This document shows positions 1 to 11,592 of a stretch of DNA of 64,000 nucleotides, piece by piece (within the stretch, counting starts at the first letter, position 1; every line of letters begins with the position of its first letter). The stretch is from Carnegiea gigantea. Its lineage: Eukaryota > Streptophyta > Magnoliopsida > Caryophyllales > Cactaceae. The notes beneath the pieces were generated by a model. The model was not told the DNA's origin, searched no databases, and saw nothing but the letters and a program-made list of their open reading frames with translations. The position numbers were made by a program, and so were the translations under genes. The DNA lies in the NCBI GenBank assembly GCA_029747015.1, contig JAKOGI010003037.1, forward strand, positions 1 to 64,000, read 5' to 3'.

Positions 1-2450
1 TTTAGGTTCCCGAATAACTTCTCCTTTTCAAGAACGAGCATCACCTGAGTTAAATGATCTTGATGTTCTTGCTCATTCTTACTGAACACCAATATGTCAT
101 CGAAGTAAACAACCACGAACTTGCCCAAGTATGGTCGAAATACTTGATTCATTAACCTCATAAACGTACTAGGGGCATTAGAAAGACCGAAAGGCATGAC
201 TAACCATTCATATAATCCGTCCTTAGTCTTGAAAGTAGTTTTCCACTCATCGCCCTCCCTAATACGAATTTGATAATAACCACTCCTCAAATCAATCTTA
301 CTAAACACCTTAGAGCCATGTAATTCATCCAACATATCTTCAAGTCTAGGTATAGGGTACCTATACTTGATAGTAATTTTATTTATGGCCCTACTGTCGA
401 CACACATCCTCATACTACCATCCTTCTTCGGAACCAAAAGAGCAGGAACAGCACATGGACTTAAGGATTCTCGTACCAACCCCTTGAATATCAGTTCTTC
501 AACTTGTCGTTGAATCTCTTGAGTTCCCTTGGGATTTGTCCTGTAGGCTGGCTTATTAGGCAGAATGGATCCTGGGATAAGGTCAATGTGATGTTGAATG
601 TCACGCTTTGGGGGTAAACCCAAAGGTATCTCTTCTGGAAATAGGTGACTGAATTGATTCAATATGACCTTGGCTATGGGATGGGATGGAAGTGGTGTTT
701 GTGGCTCATCTTGTACTTGCAATATCCATTCTTTCAAGGCTTTGAACTCATGTTGAGAGGCCTTTAAAAGTGGTTCAACATATGTCAAAAGCAAGTCAGA
801 TTGATTTTGGCTGTTTTGTGGTTTCATTTTGTGGAGTTCGGATGGTGACATAGGATTCAGAGTAATCTTCTTGCCATCTTTGGAAAAGGAATAAGTATTA
901 AGATAACCATTATGCATAACCTTTTTGTCATACATCCATGGTCGTCCTAACAGAATATGACAAGCATCCATGGGGATAATATCACACCAAAGTTCATCTT
1001 GGTAATTCTTACCAAGAGAGAATGAAATCAAGCAACGAGAGTTAACTTGTAATCCCTTGCCTTGATTTAACCATTGAATGTTGTATGGGTGTGGGTGTGC
1101 CGTAGACTGAAGGTTCAGTTTCTCAATCATATTCAATGAAACAACGTTGGCACAACTTCCTCCATCGATGATTAACGAGCACACTTTGCCTTGGACTGTA
1201 CATCGTGAGTGAAAGATGTTCTCACGTTGTTCATCCTTAGCAACTCGTTGATTGCTCAATACCCTTCGAATTACTAGCATATCACCTTCATCTGCGTTTT
1301 CCACAAACTCCTCCTGATCATCTTCATGATCGCTCTCAGCATCTTCTGCCTTTTCCTCTTCTTTCTCCTCGGCAAATTCTCCCTCTATGGCTTCCCACTC
1401 AGCTAAGGTGACTACCTTTCGACTAGGACAATCAGAAGCAATGTGTCCTAAACCTTGGCACTTGTAACACCTCCTTTGGCTTACAGGGTATGGGTTTGGA
1501 CGTGGGGGGTTTGATGGTGGTGGCCTTTGAGGAGCTTGGTTTTTTTGTGGATTATATGGGAAAGGGGTAGATGATTTAGGCTGAGGTGTGGTACTCCCCT
1601 TGTTTAAGGGTTGCCCACGGTTTGGTGTAGAATAAGGCTTGAATGAATCACAAACATTCATTCTAGACTTTCTTTGTTGCTCCACCTTGTGTGCTAGGAC
1701 ACACACTTCGTCAAAGGTGGTATAAGCTTGCAACTCAACCACGTTAGCTATCCTAGGATCAAGCCCTCCTAGGTAACGTACCATGGTCTGCTCTTTAGGC
1801 TCATGAATGTCACATTTGATCATGAGTTTCTCAAACTCACGAGTATATTCTTCAACACTCATCTTACCTTGATTCAAATGGTGAAAGAGCATGTATTGAT
1901 CTTGGACATAGGTGGAAGGCAAAAACCGTGCCTTCATCTTGGCTTTCATCTTGTCCCAAGTAGCAATCTTACTCTTCCTTTCTCTAGTTCTCTTAGCAGT
2001 AAGGTTTGTCCCCCATAAGGAGGCATATTTCCTTAATCTAAGAGCAACTATTTTGACTTTCTTATCTTCTGGAATCTCCTTGAACTCAAAAATACGCTCC
2101 ACCGTTTGTAACCATTCAATGAACTCATCAGGATATAACTTACCCTCGAACTCAGGAATATCAACCTTGATCTCATTAGAGTTGAAAGTAGGTCGCGCTC
2201 TTCTTTGCATTCTTTCAAATGGTACTTCTTCTTCAGAGAACGCATTGCTAGCTTCCTCTTCATAGCCATAGTCGGTTCCAGTCCGAATGCTTGGTGATTC
2301 TTGAAGTTTCTGCTTTTGTTTCATATGGTTTCCAAGCTGTTTCCTCAAGTTCTCATTTTGTGCTTTGAGTTCTCGATTACTCACACTCATTTCTTGCATT
2401 TGCTTGGAAAGAACCTCGAGCTTTTCTTCCACAGACATGCTAGTACTCAT
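1..2450 (-). CDS. gag-pol: Gag-protease-RT polyprotein, partial (runs off window)
   Basis: Single open frame of about 816 codons from ATG at 2450 to the window edge. Gag forms the retrotransposon particle; protease, RT and RNase H process it and copy the RNA. The N-terminus (MSTSMSVEEKLEVLSKQ) is coiled-coil-like and is followed by the Gag capsid region (DIPEFEGKLYPDEFIEWLQT). A CCHC zinc knuckle (CYKCQGLGHIASDC) lies near 1430-1475. The protease motif [10 protein letters not shown] is near 1160-1190, LLGRPW near 935-955, and RT with YFDDILVFS near 85-120. The start was chosen as the first ATG after the primer site that precedes the coiled coil. No frameshift or stop was seen by hand translation, unlike every other copy in the window. 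Completeness of pol cannot be judged. Confidence 0.88.
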   Translation of the reverse strand, partial: MSTSMSVEEKLEVLSKQMQEMSVSNRELKAQNENLRKQLGNHMKQKQKLQESPSIRTGTDYGYEEEASNAFSEEEVPFERMQRRARPTFNSNEIKVDIPEFEGKLYPDEFIEWLQTVERIFEFKEIPEDKKVKIVALRLRKYASLWGTNLTAKRTRERKSKIATWDKMKAKMKARFLPSTYVQDQYMLFHHLNQGKMSVEEYTREFEKLMIKCDIHEPKEQTMVRYLGGLDPRIANVVELQAYTTFDEVCVLAHKVEQQRKSRMNVCDSFKPYSTPNRGQPLNKGSTTPQPKSSTPFPYNPQKNQAPQRPPPSNPPRPNPYPVSQRRCYKCQGLGHIASDCPSRKVVTLAEWEAIEGEFAEEKEEEKAEDAESDHEDDQEEFVENADEGDMLVIRRVLSNQRVAKDEQRENIFHSRCTVQGKVCSLIIDGGSCANVVSLNMIEKLNLQSTAHPHPYNIQWLNQGKGLQVNSRCLISFSLGKNYQDELWCDIIPMDACHILLGRPWMYDKKVMHNGYLNTYSFSKDGKKITLNPMSPSELHKMKPQNSQNQSDLLLTYVEPLLKASQHEFKALKEWILQVQDEPQTPLPSHPIAKVILNQFSHLFPEEIPLGLPPKRDIQHHIDLIPGSILPNKPAYRTNPKGTQEIQRQVEELIFKGLVRESLSPCAVPALLVPKKDGSMRMCVDSRAINKITIKYRYPIPRLEDMLDELHGSKVFSKIDLRSGYYQIRIREGDEWKTTFKTKDGLYEWLVMPFGLSNAPSTFMRLMNQVFRPYLGKFVVVYFDDILVFSKNEQEHQDHLTQVMLVLEKEKLFGNL

Positions 2451-2548
2451 TGTGATCGCAGGAATGAACGGTTTGTGTTTGATTGTGTTTGAAATGATTT
2501 CAGAGATAAGCTGGGAAGGACGTGGGGTTCAGGCCAAGTTCTGAACTT

Positions 2549-2560
2549 GCTCTGATACCA
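2549..2560 (-). other. Primer-binding site of A1 (initiator tRNA-Met)
   Basis: Minus-strand TGGTATCAGAGC, complementary to the 3' end of plant initiator tRNA-Met, four bases (TTTT) after the 5' LTR end. It fixes element orientation and the LTR boundary. Confidence 0.93.
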
Positions 2561-2564
2561 AAAA

Positions 2565-4101
2565 TGATGTAAGTCCAAGGGAAGGATAGCAACCCAAGTA
2601 AACTCACGTCAAAGGAGGCTAGAAAACAAACAAACTCTCACGGCCAGGGGTGGCACGGCCGTGCTTGATGGCACGGGGTGCCCGTGCCAGTTCACTGCCG
2701 AGCTTGCCTAGGTAAGTCCTTTTCCACGGTTTGAGATGGCTTTGAAGGTTAAAGGAAGTTCGATGCAATCAGCTAAGTCAAGGCTTGATTTTGTGTGGAA
2801 AAGAGGAACCAAGGGGTAAAGGAAGTGAGGGAAGTAAAGGAGGATAAAAAGACACTAAGAAGAACAAAGGTAATTCATGGTTTAAGAGGAGTGAAACCAA
2901 GAACTAGTTTGTGAACTTCAAGAGTGTTTAATGAAAAACTTGGATAGTTCTAAGCTAGATGATTAGATAAGATATACCACTAATCATTTAGCTTAGGGCC
3001 CTCAATCTTGGATTAGGATAAGATTCACCACCTAACCAAAGATTGAGACTCACTTGATCACCACCTTAATCGGCCACTATTAAGGATAAGCAAGTTAAGT
3101 GTTTAGGAAATCACAAGACACAAAGTCTTTTCTTTCTACTGAAAATTCAACTCCATTCCTTCAAAATGAACATACAAGGCCTTATATGACCTTCAGAGTA
3201 CACAAATGAGCTTTCCTTCCAAGGGAGGAAAGTCATTAAACTTGCTAATCACTTCCTAACACACGGTTTACTCTAATACAAACCAAAAGCTGAAAGCTTA
3301 CTTTACAAAGCACTTAAATTATCTTCCTAAACATTTCCTATGCATTAAGGAATGTAGATGACTCATTTTCCCAGCTAGGAAGGTAAGAGTGCATGGCTAG
3401 CCACCTCAAAAGGACTGAAGAATGCATGTGTGCCATGTCATGCTTGAGTGGTCGAATGAGGGCTTGCAAAATGGTGATGTTTACGTGTCTCTCTCTCAAG
3501 TAGCTGAGTGGTGCTTGATCAAGCAGCTCAAAATGACCTGCTTGGCAGCCTTCCACCTTAGGCAAACCCCTTGAAGGAGGAAAACCACCAAGCTAAGCAA
3601 CCGGGTGTCAAGCAGCCAGTTTCTGCCTCCACTTGCAACGCATGTTTGACCCCTCAAATGATGACTATTTGCTACGTTTCTTACATGGTTGGAAACCTCA
3701 AGATGTCTAGTTTACCCTCCATTTGGAATCGTAGCATTTGGACGTCATTTGCCACCTGAACAAACCAGAAAACCAAAACCGTGCATTTTGCAGTGCAATC
3801 CGGACAGGTTCAAGAGATGAACTGTTTTAAGTAACCAAATGAATTCCAAATGATATGAAACCAATTGGACTTAAAAGTTAACATCCTGAACTTGATAATC
3901 ATCCAAAAAAACGGACACCAAAATATGCTTTAGGCCGATGTAATAAGATAGCAAAAACCGGGTAAAAATCTGGATGAGAACCCGGGTGTATCACCTTGTG
4001 TGTTTGCCATCAAGTGACTCATGGCCGTGACTTTGGAGTTGTTTTCTTGATTATTTTGGACCAACGAAACGTTATTAGACCTTGAGGATGGACCTCCATC
4101 A
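2565..4101 (-). repeat. 5' LTR of A1, family A, 1537 bp
   Basis: Sense strand begins TGATGGAGGTCC and ends CTTACATCA. Further copies lie at 46434-47977 and 61815-62919. A TATA-like ATATAAGG reads near 3180-3188 in sense. The presumed U5 carries two GC palindromes (2652-2664 and 2670-2688). The left edge is defined by the primer site and the right edge by the abrupt change to B-LTR sequence. Confidence 0.9.
2950..3095 (-). promoter_or_regulatory. Three-hairpin leader cluster, TGGTG/TAT motif (A1)
   Basis: Sense order: hairpin 1 (3052-3095) has outer stem ACTTG/CAAGT, then inner stem CCTTAAT/ATTAAGG followed by TGGTGAT. Hairpin 2 (3001-3047) has near-complete arms of about 17 bp and loop TGGTGAATCTTAT. 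Hairpin 3 (2950-2996) has arms of 17 bp with one mismatch and loop TGGTATATCTTAT. A GGGCCCT linker separates 2 and 3. The cluster lies about 80-240 nt downstream of the TATA-like box, so in the presumed transcript leader. Function unknown. Confidence 0.75.
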
Positions 4102-5252
4102 GGTTGTAAGTGAACAAAAAAATAACTCATACTCAACTAAACAAGATCAACCAAGAAAAGTGAATATGGTGGAAGATAGTTTGAGATGGTTTGAAGAATA
4201 ATAAACAAAAAGACCAAGGATAACAAGACCCGTGTAATTAAGATTAATCTTCACGGGCCACTCAATGCTTTGATCTTGCTAATTCTCATTTGTCTTAAAC
4301 TCAAGGAATCACTCCAATTGGAAAAGGAAGAAACCTAGAACACCACTTGAATGAGCAAATTCTAGATATGAACTAGGAATTTTGAGACACAAATGAGAAT
4401 CACTCTCAAAGGTTCTTGTATTTCTTTGGAAATCTCTTACAATGCTGAATGATTAGCTTCACATGCCCCTCCCCTTTTATAGACTCAGCAAAAGACAATC
4501 AAAAGACTCAAATAACTCCTAACAATTAAAAACTAGCTAATGAAAGGTCTAAGAAAAATGAAAAGACACATCATAAAAGGGGGTGGGGGAGGTTACAAGG
4601 AATATTCTAGGATTTTTGCAGCTGATTACATCAATCTAGCAGCATCTAAAACGGTGGCACAATATCGCCACACAAATATATGTAACCTAAGACTCTTCAT
4701 ATTCACAGCATTAATCTTGCAACTGCCGTCACTTCAACAAGCATAACTCCAGAATACTCGGCCAAATCACGTTCGTTCTTTTGGGCTTGTTAGAAAGCCC
4801 TGGAAGTCTATTTTCCAGAATGTGCTCATTTGCTCAATTTGGATAAGCGGTTTGAAAGTTATGGCCCAAACAATGCACCTACCTCAGACTGGACTGGATC
4901 AGCATAACGTATCTTTGAGTGATATTTTGCCCAATCAAATGATGTCCAAATTAAACAAACTTGGGCTTATTTGAAAGATGAAATCTTAAAATTCAAAACC
5001 ATATGGGCCCTCAAGTTGTGGGTCCACTTGAGCTTGTCCAAAAGTGGTCACAAAAATCGGGTTCCGCAGGGATGAATTCGGCACCAAATTTCTAGCAAAG
5101 CTTAACCTCTTTTGACCTCTCCATAGTGTCGCGAGTCTTTGAACTCACTTAAGAAGACCAAATAGGCACATTTCCATGCATGATCTTCTTTGACCCTTTT
5201 CTTCTTTGAAATTGGACTTGAATAAAAATGATGCATATGGAAATATGCATCA
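4102..5252 (-). repeat. B-family LTR, interrupted by A1, hairpin-start subtype
   Basis: Matches the solo B LTR at 19238-20402 from about 20 bp inside its edge to its end. The missing edge should lie beyond A1, which inserted here. It ends with a 24-bp palindromic terminus (5229-5252). It appears inserted in a G-family LTR, because the next bases (ACCAAAAAGC) continue the sequence seen uninterrupted at 46148 onward. Confidence 0.82.
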
Positions 5253-5974
5253 ACCAAAAAGCAACAAGTACAAAAGCAAAAGTAAAAGCTGCCAGTGCTT
5301 TTCAAAACTGCAGCACCAACTTCAAATGAGCATAACTTCCAAAATACTTTTCCAAATGGGTTGATTCAAAAGCTGGGAGAAAGCTCTGGTAGTCTAGTTT
5401 CCAGAAAGTCCTCTTGCAGCTTTAAACTCCAAGATGTTTGAAAGTTACCCCCTGAAAAAGGCAAGGATATATCTGCTGCCATCATCCTGCACCTCTTAGG
5501 AACCTGCTTGCTTTTGAAACCCCAACCAAGGATTTGACTTCCAACTCTTTTGCTGGCGTTTCAGTACACTTCAAAAGGATTTCAAAAAGTGGATTTGATA
5601 GTCCCAAAGTTCATCTAATGATAGAGAAAATGGAGCATCAAAACCGGGTACTGAAATGGTTGTTCTTGGCAGATTGGATAGCTTGACTTCAAGGGCTGAG
5701 TTGGATGGGCAAATGAAGTCCAAATGACTTGAAATTTGCTTTATTGTAAAGCTAACTTCCTAAACTTAAAACCCAAGGCAACAAAACGGGCCTAAACCAC
5801 CTTTATCTTGGGTGATTAGGGCCACCAAGTTGCAGCACTTGCTGACCAGAATTGTTAGGTAATGGCCTTGATTTTCTATGAGTTTCCTCATGACTTGGGT
5901 GGCTTCTTGGACTTTCTTGGGGGGTGGATTGCCTTTGAACTTACTCATTCTCATTGCCTCCCATGGGTACATCA
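5253..5974 (-). repeat. G-family LTR fragment
   Basis: Strong match to 46149-46433, then extends beyond that copy to an LTR-like edge ending ACATCA at 5974. The start of the LTR is displaced by the B and A1 insertions. No coding content was seen; short open frames here are not conserved between copies. Confidence 0.72.
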
Positions 5975-7073
5975 CAAAACAAGCTCAATTAAGCTAAGTA
6001 CAAACTTTGAGTCTGGTAAACCAAAGATTAAAGTCTTAACTCATTACTAAGCAACCAATTAAGCAGGAAAGCAGCTGGCTAAGTATGACACAAAACAGGA
6101 GGAGCTGCTGGTTCCTTTACGCTTTACGGCCAGCCAATGAGAACACTTCTACCATTTCTTCCTTGTTTCTCATTGGTTCTTCAATTGGTCGCTCTATGAT
6201 TGTGTCCAAGACTCCTTAAACATCCTAAACATGCATCTAGGTCCACATTGGATGGCTGAAAGATATCAATCACCAAATTTACCAATTAGGTGCAACTGGG
6301 CAAAAATAGGTAGATTGCAGGCTCTATTTAGGCGCCACAGATCCCACGTAAAATGTTGGCATGATTTGGATTGTCATATATGGTTAGAAAGCTGTAGATG
6401 TCTCCTAAATCCTCTAAGTGGAATCACACATTTATGACTTCATTTGATGGTCTAAACCCTCAAAAAACTTAGACTTGTCAAAATCAGGTTCCAGCCTACA
6501 CTGTTTCCAAAAATGACCTGGTTCTCTCATTTTTGCACAACTTAACCCAAATCTTTTTACATGCCCTGAAGTATAAGATCGTGAGGAGCCAAATATCAAA
6601 TATCAAACTTAAATCAAAAGGTGGCCTAAGTAATTAAGCACTCAAAACCGGACGCATTCTGGTTCAATGGGGTAGGCTGGACAGTTTAGATTTAATGGCT
6701 GATTTGGGTGGGCAAGTGAAGTCTTAATGACTTAGAACTTACTTTATTGGAAAGCTGAGTTCTGAAACTTCAAACTCATGGCAAAATATTGAACTTAAAT
6801 CTTATGGAAGTCGAAGTAATGAAGGACACAAAACCAGGCTCGTATTCTGATTTGAACCCGTGACCTTCTGTTTCAACTGCATTGAAAGTTCGGACAAAAC
6901 TACTTAATTTAAAACTAATTTAATTACATGATGAAGTTTATTAGAATGTTAAAAACTCTCTTTGTAAGGAAATCAAATTTAAATTAAGTTTAAGTTGATG
7001 AATCAACTTAAACTTGAAATAAGTTCAAAAATGATTATGGCTAATTGAGGACTGCATTTGCTGATATCCATCA
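5975..7073 (-). repeat. F LTR, array copy 1 (5'-end portion)
   Basis: Reversed F LTR ending at GATATCCATCA, which is the LTR start in sense. The part carrying the LTR end is missing, because the copy abuts the G LTR at 5974. Confidence 0.8.
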
Positions 7074-7776
7074 CTTAAGTCCTAATGTTTTGCATATCTT
7101 GGGTCCCCAAGATGTTAATTACCTAGTCCAATTTAGAAATTCGGGTTAAGTCAAGTGAAAGATGAAGAACTAGGTTAATTTTCGAAACCGTGCAGGCTGA
7201 AATCCGGTTTGGACCAGTGTGAGTATTTTGAGCTTTTGGTTGGCAAATGAAGTCTAAAACGTGTGATTCCATTTGGAGGAGTTAGAAGACATCCAACATT
7301 CTAACCACATGTGGCAATCTAAATCATGCCAATATTTAGCCTGAGAAACATGGCGTCAAAACGAAGCCTGCATTCAACCAGCCACTGCCTAGTGGTACCT
7401 GATTGGTGCATTTAGTTATTGCTGTCCTTCCAAGCATTCAATCCTTGTCTAGTAGCATGACTGAGAATTTAGAAGCCTGGTAGACACAATCATGAAGCAG
7501 CCACCAGATTAACCAATAAAGAGCAAGGTGAGAAAGGCAGTAACGTTTAGAGTGGCCTGCCCGCAGCAACGTTCCAAGTGGCCTGCCGGCAGCAATGTTC
7601 CTAGCAAGCCAAGACCATGAACATGATCATACAAGTCCAGAAGGTCCAAGAACATGGTCACAAGTTCAAAGCGTGGCTCACATTTTGCTAAGGACTCAAA
7701 AGGAAGCTACCGAGTACAAGATAGATTTTAAACCCAACTTTATGTTCGTAATTACTTCGGCCTCCATAAGGCTTAA
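7074..7776 (+). repeat. Array spacer 1, forward F-LTR-like segment
   Basis: The first 500 bp resemble the plus-strand F LTR around 38610-39010 (for example GGGTCCCCAAGATG, GTGTGATTCCA, TGGTGCATTT), so they are inverted relative to the neighbouring LTR copies. The last 200 bp have no match that I recognise in the window outside the array. No gene seen. Confidence 0.7.
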
Positions 7777-9426
7777 TGATGTATCTCTCAGGGGTTAAGC
7801 TTAACATCAATTCAAGTGTGGAAGCTAAACAATGAAAGATTACTATTAAGGGACAAGCTCAAACTCACTTTAGAAAGAAAACAAGTGAATCCGAATATAA
7901 AAGTGAAAGATATGACCTAACTCATCCAAATGGATCCAGACCTGGGGAGACAAGAGCTAGACTTAAGGGGATTGATGGATACAGATATCACCACCATCAA
8001 ACTCCTCAAGGATTCATCGAAACTAGGTTCCTTAGACACAGCAAAAGTAACACTAAGAAGTTTAATTTAGACCTAAGAGATTAGCACTCTAAGGAACCAA
8101 CTTAGGGATATAGCACTTAGGAACTTAACACAAGAGAATCCAGCCTTGTAAGAGAGTTTTCACTCAAGCGTTTCTTTAAAATTTATCAAGTCATGCTCAC
8201 AAAATGAGGCTTCATTTTAAAAATGTTCACAAGGCTGCCTAATTGAATTAGGAGGTTTCTACATGCTTAGGAAACCTCTTAATCAAGTTTAAAACTAGCC
8301 TAAGCAAAACTAAAAACTAATTAAGGATAAAACAAGCTTAATTGAGCTAATTACAAGCTTTGAGTCTAGTAAACCAAAGATTAAAGTCTTAACTCATTAC
8401 CAAGTAACCAATTAATCAAGAAAGCAGCTGGCTAAGTATGACACAAAATAGGAGAAGCTGCTGGGTCCTTTATGCTTTACGCCCAGTCAATGAGAACACT
8501 TCTATCATTTCTTCCTTGTTTCTCATTGGTTCTTCAATTGGTCGCTCTATGATTGTGTCCAAGACTCCTTTAACATCCTAAACATGCTTCTAGGACCACA
8601 TTGGATGGCTGAAAGATATCAATCACCAAATACACCAATTAGGTGCAACTGGGCAGAAATAGGTAGATTGCAGGCTCTATTTGGGCGCCACGGATCCCAT
8701 GTAAAACGTTGGCATGATTTGGATTGTCACATATGGTTGGAAAGCCATACATGTCTCCTAACTCCTTCAAGTGGAATCACATATTTATGACTTCATTTGA
8801 TGGTCTAAACCCTCAAAAAACTCAGACTTGTCAGAATTGGGTTCCAGCCTACACTGTTTACAAAATGACCTAGTTCTCTCATTTTTACACAACTTAACCC
8901 AAATCTTTTTACATGCCCCGAAATATAAGTTCATGCGGAGCCAAAATATCCAATATCAAACTTAAATCCAAAGGTGGCCTAAGTGATTAAGCACTCAAAA
9001 CTGGGTACATTCTAGTTCAATGGGGCAATCTAGGCAGTTTAGATTTAATGGCTGATTTGGGTGGGCAAGTGAAGTCTTAATGACTTGGAACTTACTTTAT
9101 TGGAAAGCTGAGTTCCGAAACTTCAAACTCATGGCAAAATATTGAACTTAAATCTCATGGAAGTCGAAGTAATAAACGACACAAACCAGGCTTGTATTCT
9201 GATTTGAACCCGTGACCTTCTGTTTCAAGTGCCTTGAAAGTTTGGACAAAAATACTTAATTTAAAACTAATTTAATTACATAATGAAGCTTATTAGAATG
9301 ATAATAAACTCTCTTAGTAAGGAAATCAAATTTAACTTAAGTTTAAGTTGACGAATCAACTTAAACCTGAAATAAGTTCAAAAATGATTATGGCTAATTA
9401 AGGATTGCATTTGCTGATATCCATCA
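7777..9426 (-). repeat. F LTR, array copy 2, 1650 bp
   Basis: Full-length reversed F LTR from TGATGTATCTCTC to GATATCCATCA. It contains a hairpin at 7972-8000 with stem TTGATGG/CCATCAA and sense loop TGGTGATATCTGTAT. It has no flanking primer site. Confidence 0.85.
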
Positions 9427-10103
9427 CTTAACTCCTAATGTTTTGCATATCGTGGGTCCCCAAGATGCGAACTACCTAGCCAATTGAGAAATTCAGGTTA
9501 AGTCCAGTGAAACATGAAGAACCAGATCAATTTTCCAAACCGTGTAGGCTGGAATTCGGTTTCGACTAGTATGAGTATTTTGAGATTTTGGTAGGCAAAT
9601 CAAGTCCAAAACATGTGATTCGACTTGGAGGAGTGAGAAGACATCTAGGCTTTCTAACCATATGTGGCAATCCAAATCATGCCCGTGTTTGGCCTGAGAA
9701 ACGTGGCGTCAAAACGAAGCCTGCATTCTACCGGCCACTGCCCAGTTGTACGTGATTGGTGCATTTGGTTGTTGCTGTCCTTCCAAGCGTCCAATCCTTG
9801 TCTAGTAGCATGGATAAGTAGTTAGAAGCCTAGTGGACGCAATCACGAAGCAGCCACTAGATTAACCAATAAATAGCAAGGTGAGAAAGGTAGCAACGTT
9901 CCGAGTGGCCTGCCGGCAGCAACGTTCCTGCCAAGCCAAGACCATGACCATGATCATACAAATCCAGAAGGTCCAAGAACACGGTCACAAGTTCAAAGGG
10001 TAGCTCACATTTTGCTAAGGACACAAAAGGAAGCTACCGAGTATGAGATAGATTTTAAACTTGACTTTATGTTCGTAGTTACTCAGGCCTCCATGAGGCT
10101 TAA
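9427..10103 (+). repeat. Array spacer 2
   Basis: Same composition as 7074-7776: a forward F-LTR-like segment, then about 200 bp ending AGGCTTAA before the next LTR. No gene seen. Confidence 0.7.
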
Positions 10104-11592
10104 TGATGTATCTCTCAGGGGTTAAGCTTAAAATCAATTCAGATGTGTAAGTTAAAGCATGAAAGATTACAGTTAAGGGACAAACTCAAACTCACTTTAG
10201 AAAGAAAACAAATGAATCCGAATACAAAGTGAAAGATATGAACTAACTCACCCAAGTGGATCCACACCTGGGGAGACAAGAGCTAGACTTAAGGAGACTG
10301 GTGGATACAGATATCACCGCCATCAAACTCCTCAAGGATTCATCCAAACTAGGTTCCTTAGACACAGCAAAAGCAACACTAAGAAGTTTAATTTGGACCT
10401 AAGAGATCAGCACTGTAAGGAACCAATTTAGAGATATAGCACTTAGGAATTTAGCACAAGAGAATCCAGCCTTCAGGAGAGTTTTCACGCAAGCTTTTCT
10501 TCAAAATTTATCAAGTCACGCTCACAAAATGAGGCTTCATTTTAAAAATGTTCACAAGGCTGCCTAATAGAATTAGGAAGTTTCTACATGCTTAGGAAAT
10601 CTCTTAATCAAGCTTAAAACTAGCCTAAGTAAAACTGAAAACTAATTAAGGACAAAACAAGTTTAATTAAGCTAATTACAAACTTTGAGTCCAGTAAACC
10701 AAAGATTAAAGTCTCAACTCATTACTAAGCAACCAATTAATCAAGAAAGCAGCAGGCTAAGTATGACACAAAACAGGAGAAGCTACTGGTTCCTTTATGC
10801 TTTACGGCCAGCCAATGAGAACACTTCTACCATTTCTTCCTTGTTTCTCGTTGGTCCTTCAATTGGTCGCTCCATGATTGTGTCCAAGATTCCTTCAACA
10901 TGCTAAACATGCTTCTAGGGCCACATTGGATGGCTGAAAGATTCAATCACCAAATGCACCAATTAGGTGCAAATGGGCAGAAATAGGCAGATTGCAGGCT
11001 CTATTTGGGCGCCACAGATCCCATGTAAAACGTCAGTACGATTTGGTTTGTCACATATGGTTGGAAAGCCGTAGATGTCTCCTAGCTCCTTCAAGTGGAA
11101 TCACACATTTATGACATCATTTGATGGTCCAAACCCTCAGAAAACTCAAACTTGTCAAAATCAGGTTCCAACCTACACTGTTGGGAAAAATGACCTGGTT
11201 CTCCCATTTTTATACAACTTACCCAAATCTTTTTACATGCCCTGAAGCATAAGACCATGAGGAGCCAAAATATCAAATATCAAACTTAAATCCAAAGGTT
11301 ACCTAAGTAATTAAGTACTCAAAACCGAGTACATTCTGGTTCAATGGGGCAGTCCAGACAGTTTAGATTTAATGGCTGATTTGGGTGGGCAAGTGAAGTC
11401 TTAATGACTTGGAACTTACTTTATTAAAAAGCTGAGCTCCGACACTTCGAACTCATGGCAATATATTGAACTTAAATCTGATTTATGGAAGTTGAAGTAA
11501 TAAAGGACACAAAACCAGACTTGTATTCAGATTTGAACCTGTGACCTTATGTTTCGAATGCGTTAGAGGATTGCATTTGCTGATATCCATCA
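10104..11592 (-). repeat. F LTR, array copy 3, 1489 bp with internal deletion
   Basis: Same limits as copy 2 but about 160 bp shorter. The AT-rich stretch before the GATATCCATCA edge is missing, with GAATGCGTTAG joined directly to AGGATTGCATTTG. Confidence 0.82.

Larger units (their letters stand above)
1..4101 (-). mobile_element. Element A1, CRM-like Ty3/gypsy retrotransposon, 5' half
   Basis: Minus-strand element seen from its 5' LTR (right) to RT, where the window ends. Order in sense is LTR, primer site, gag, protease, RT. Integrase, 3' LTR and the left target duplication lie outside. It sits inside a B-family LTR, whose remainder starts directly at 4102. The coding frame shows no stop where I translated it, so this is the least damaged element here. 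Family resemblance to CRM chromoviruses rests on TGATG..CATCA termini and on the relatives at 46434 and 61815. Confidence 0.9.
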
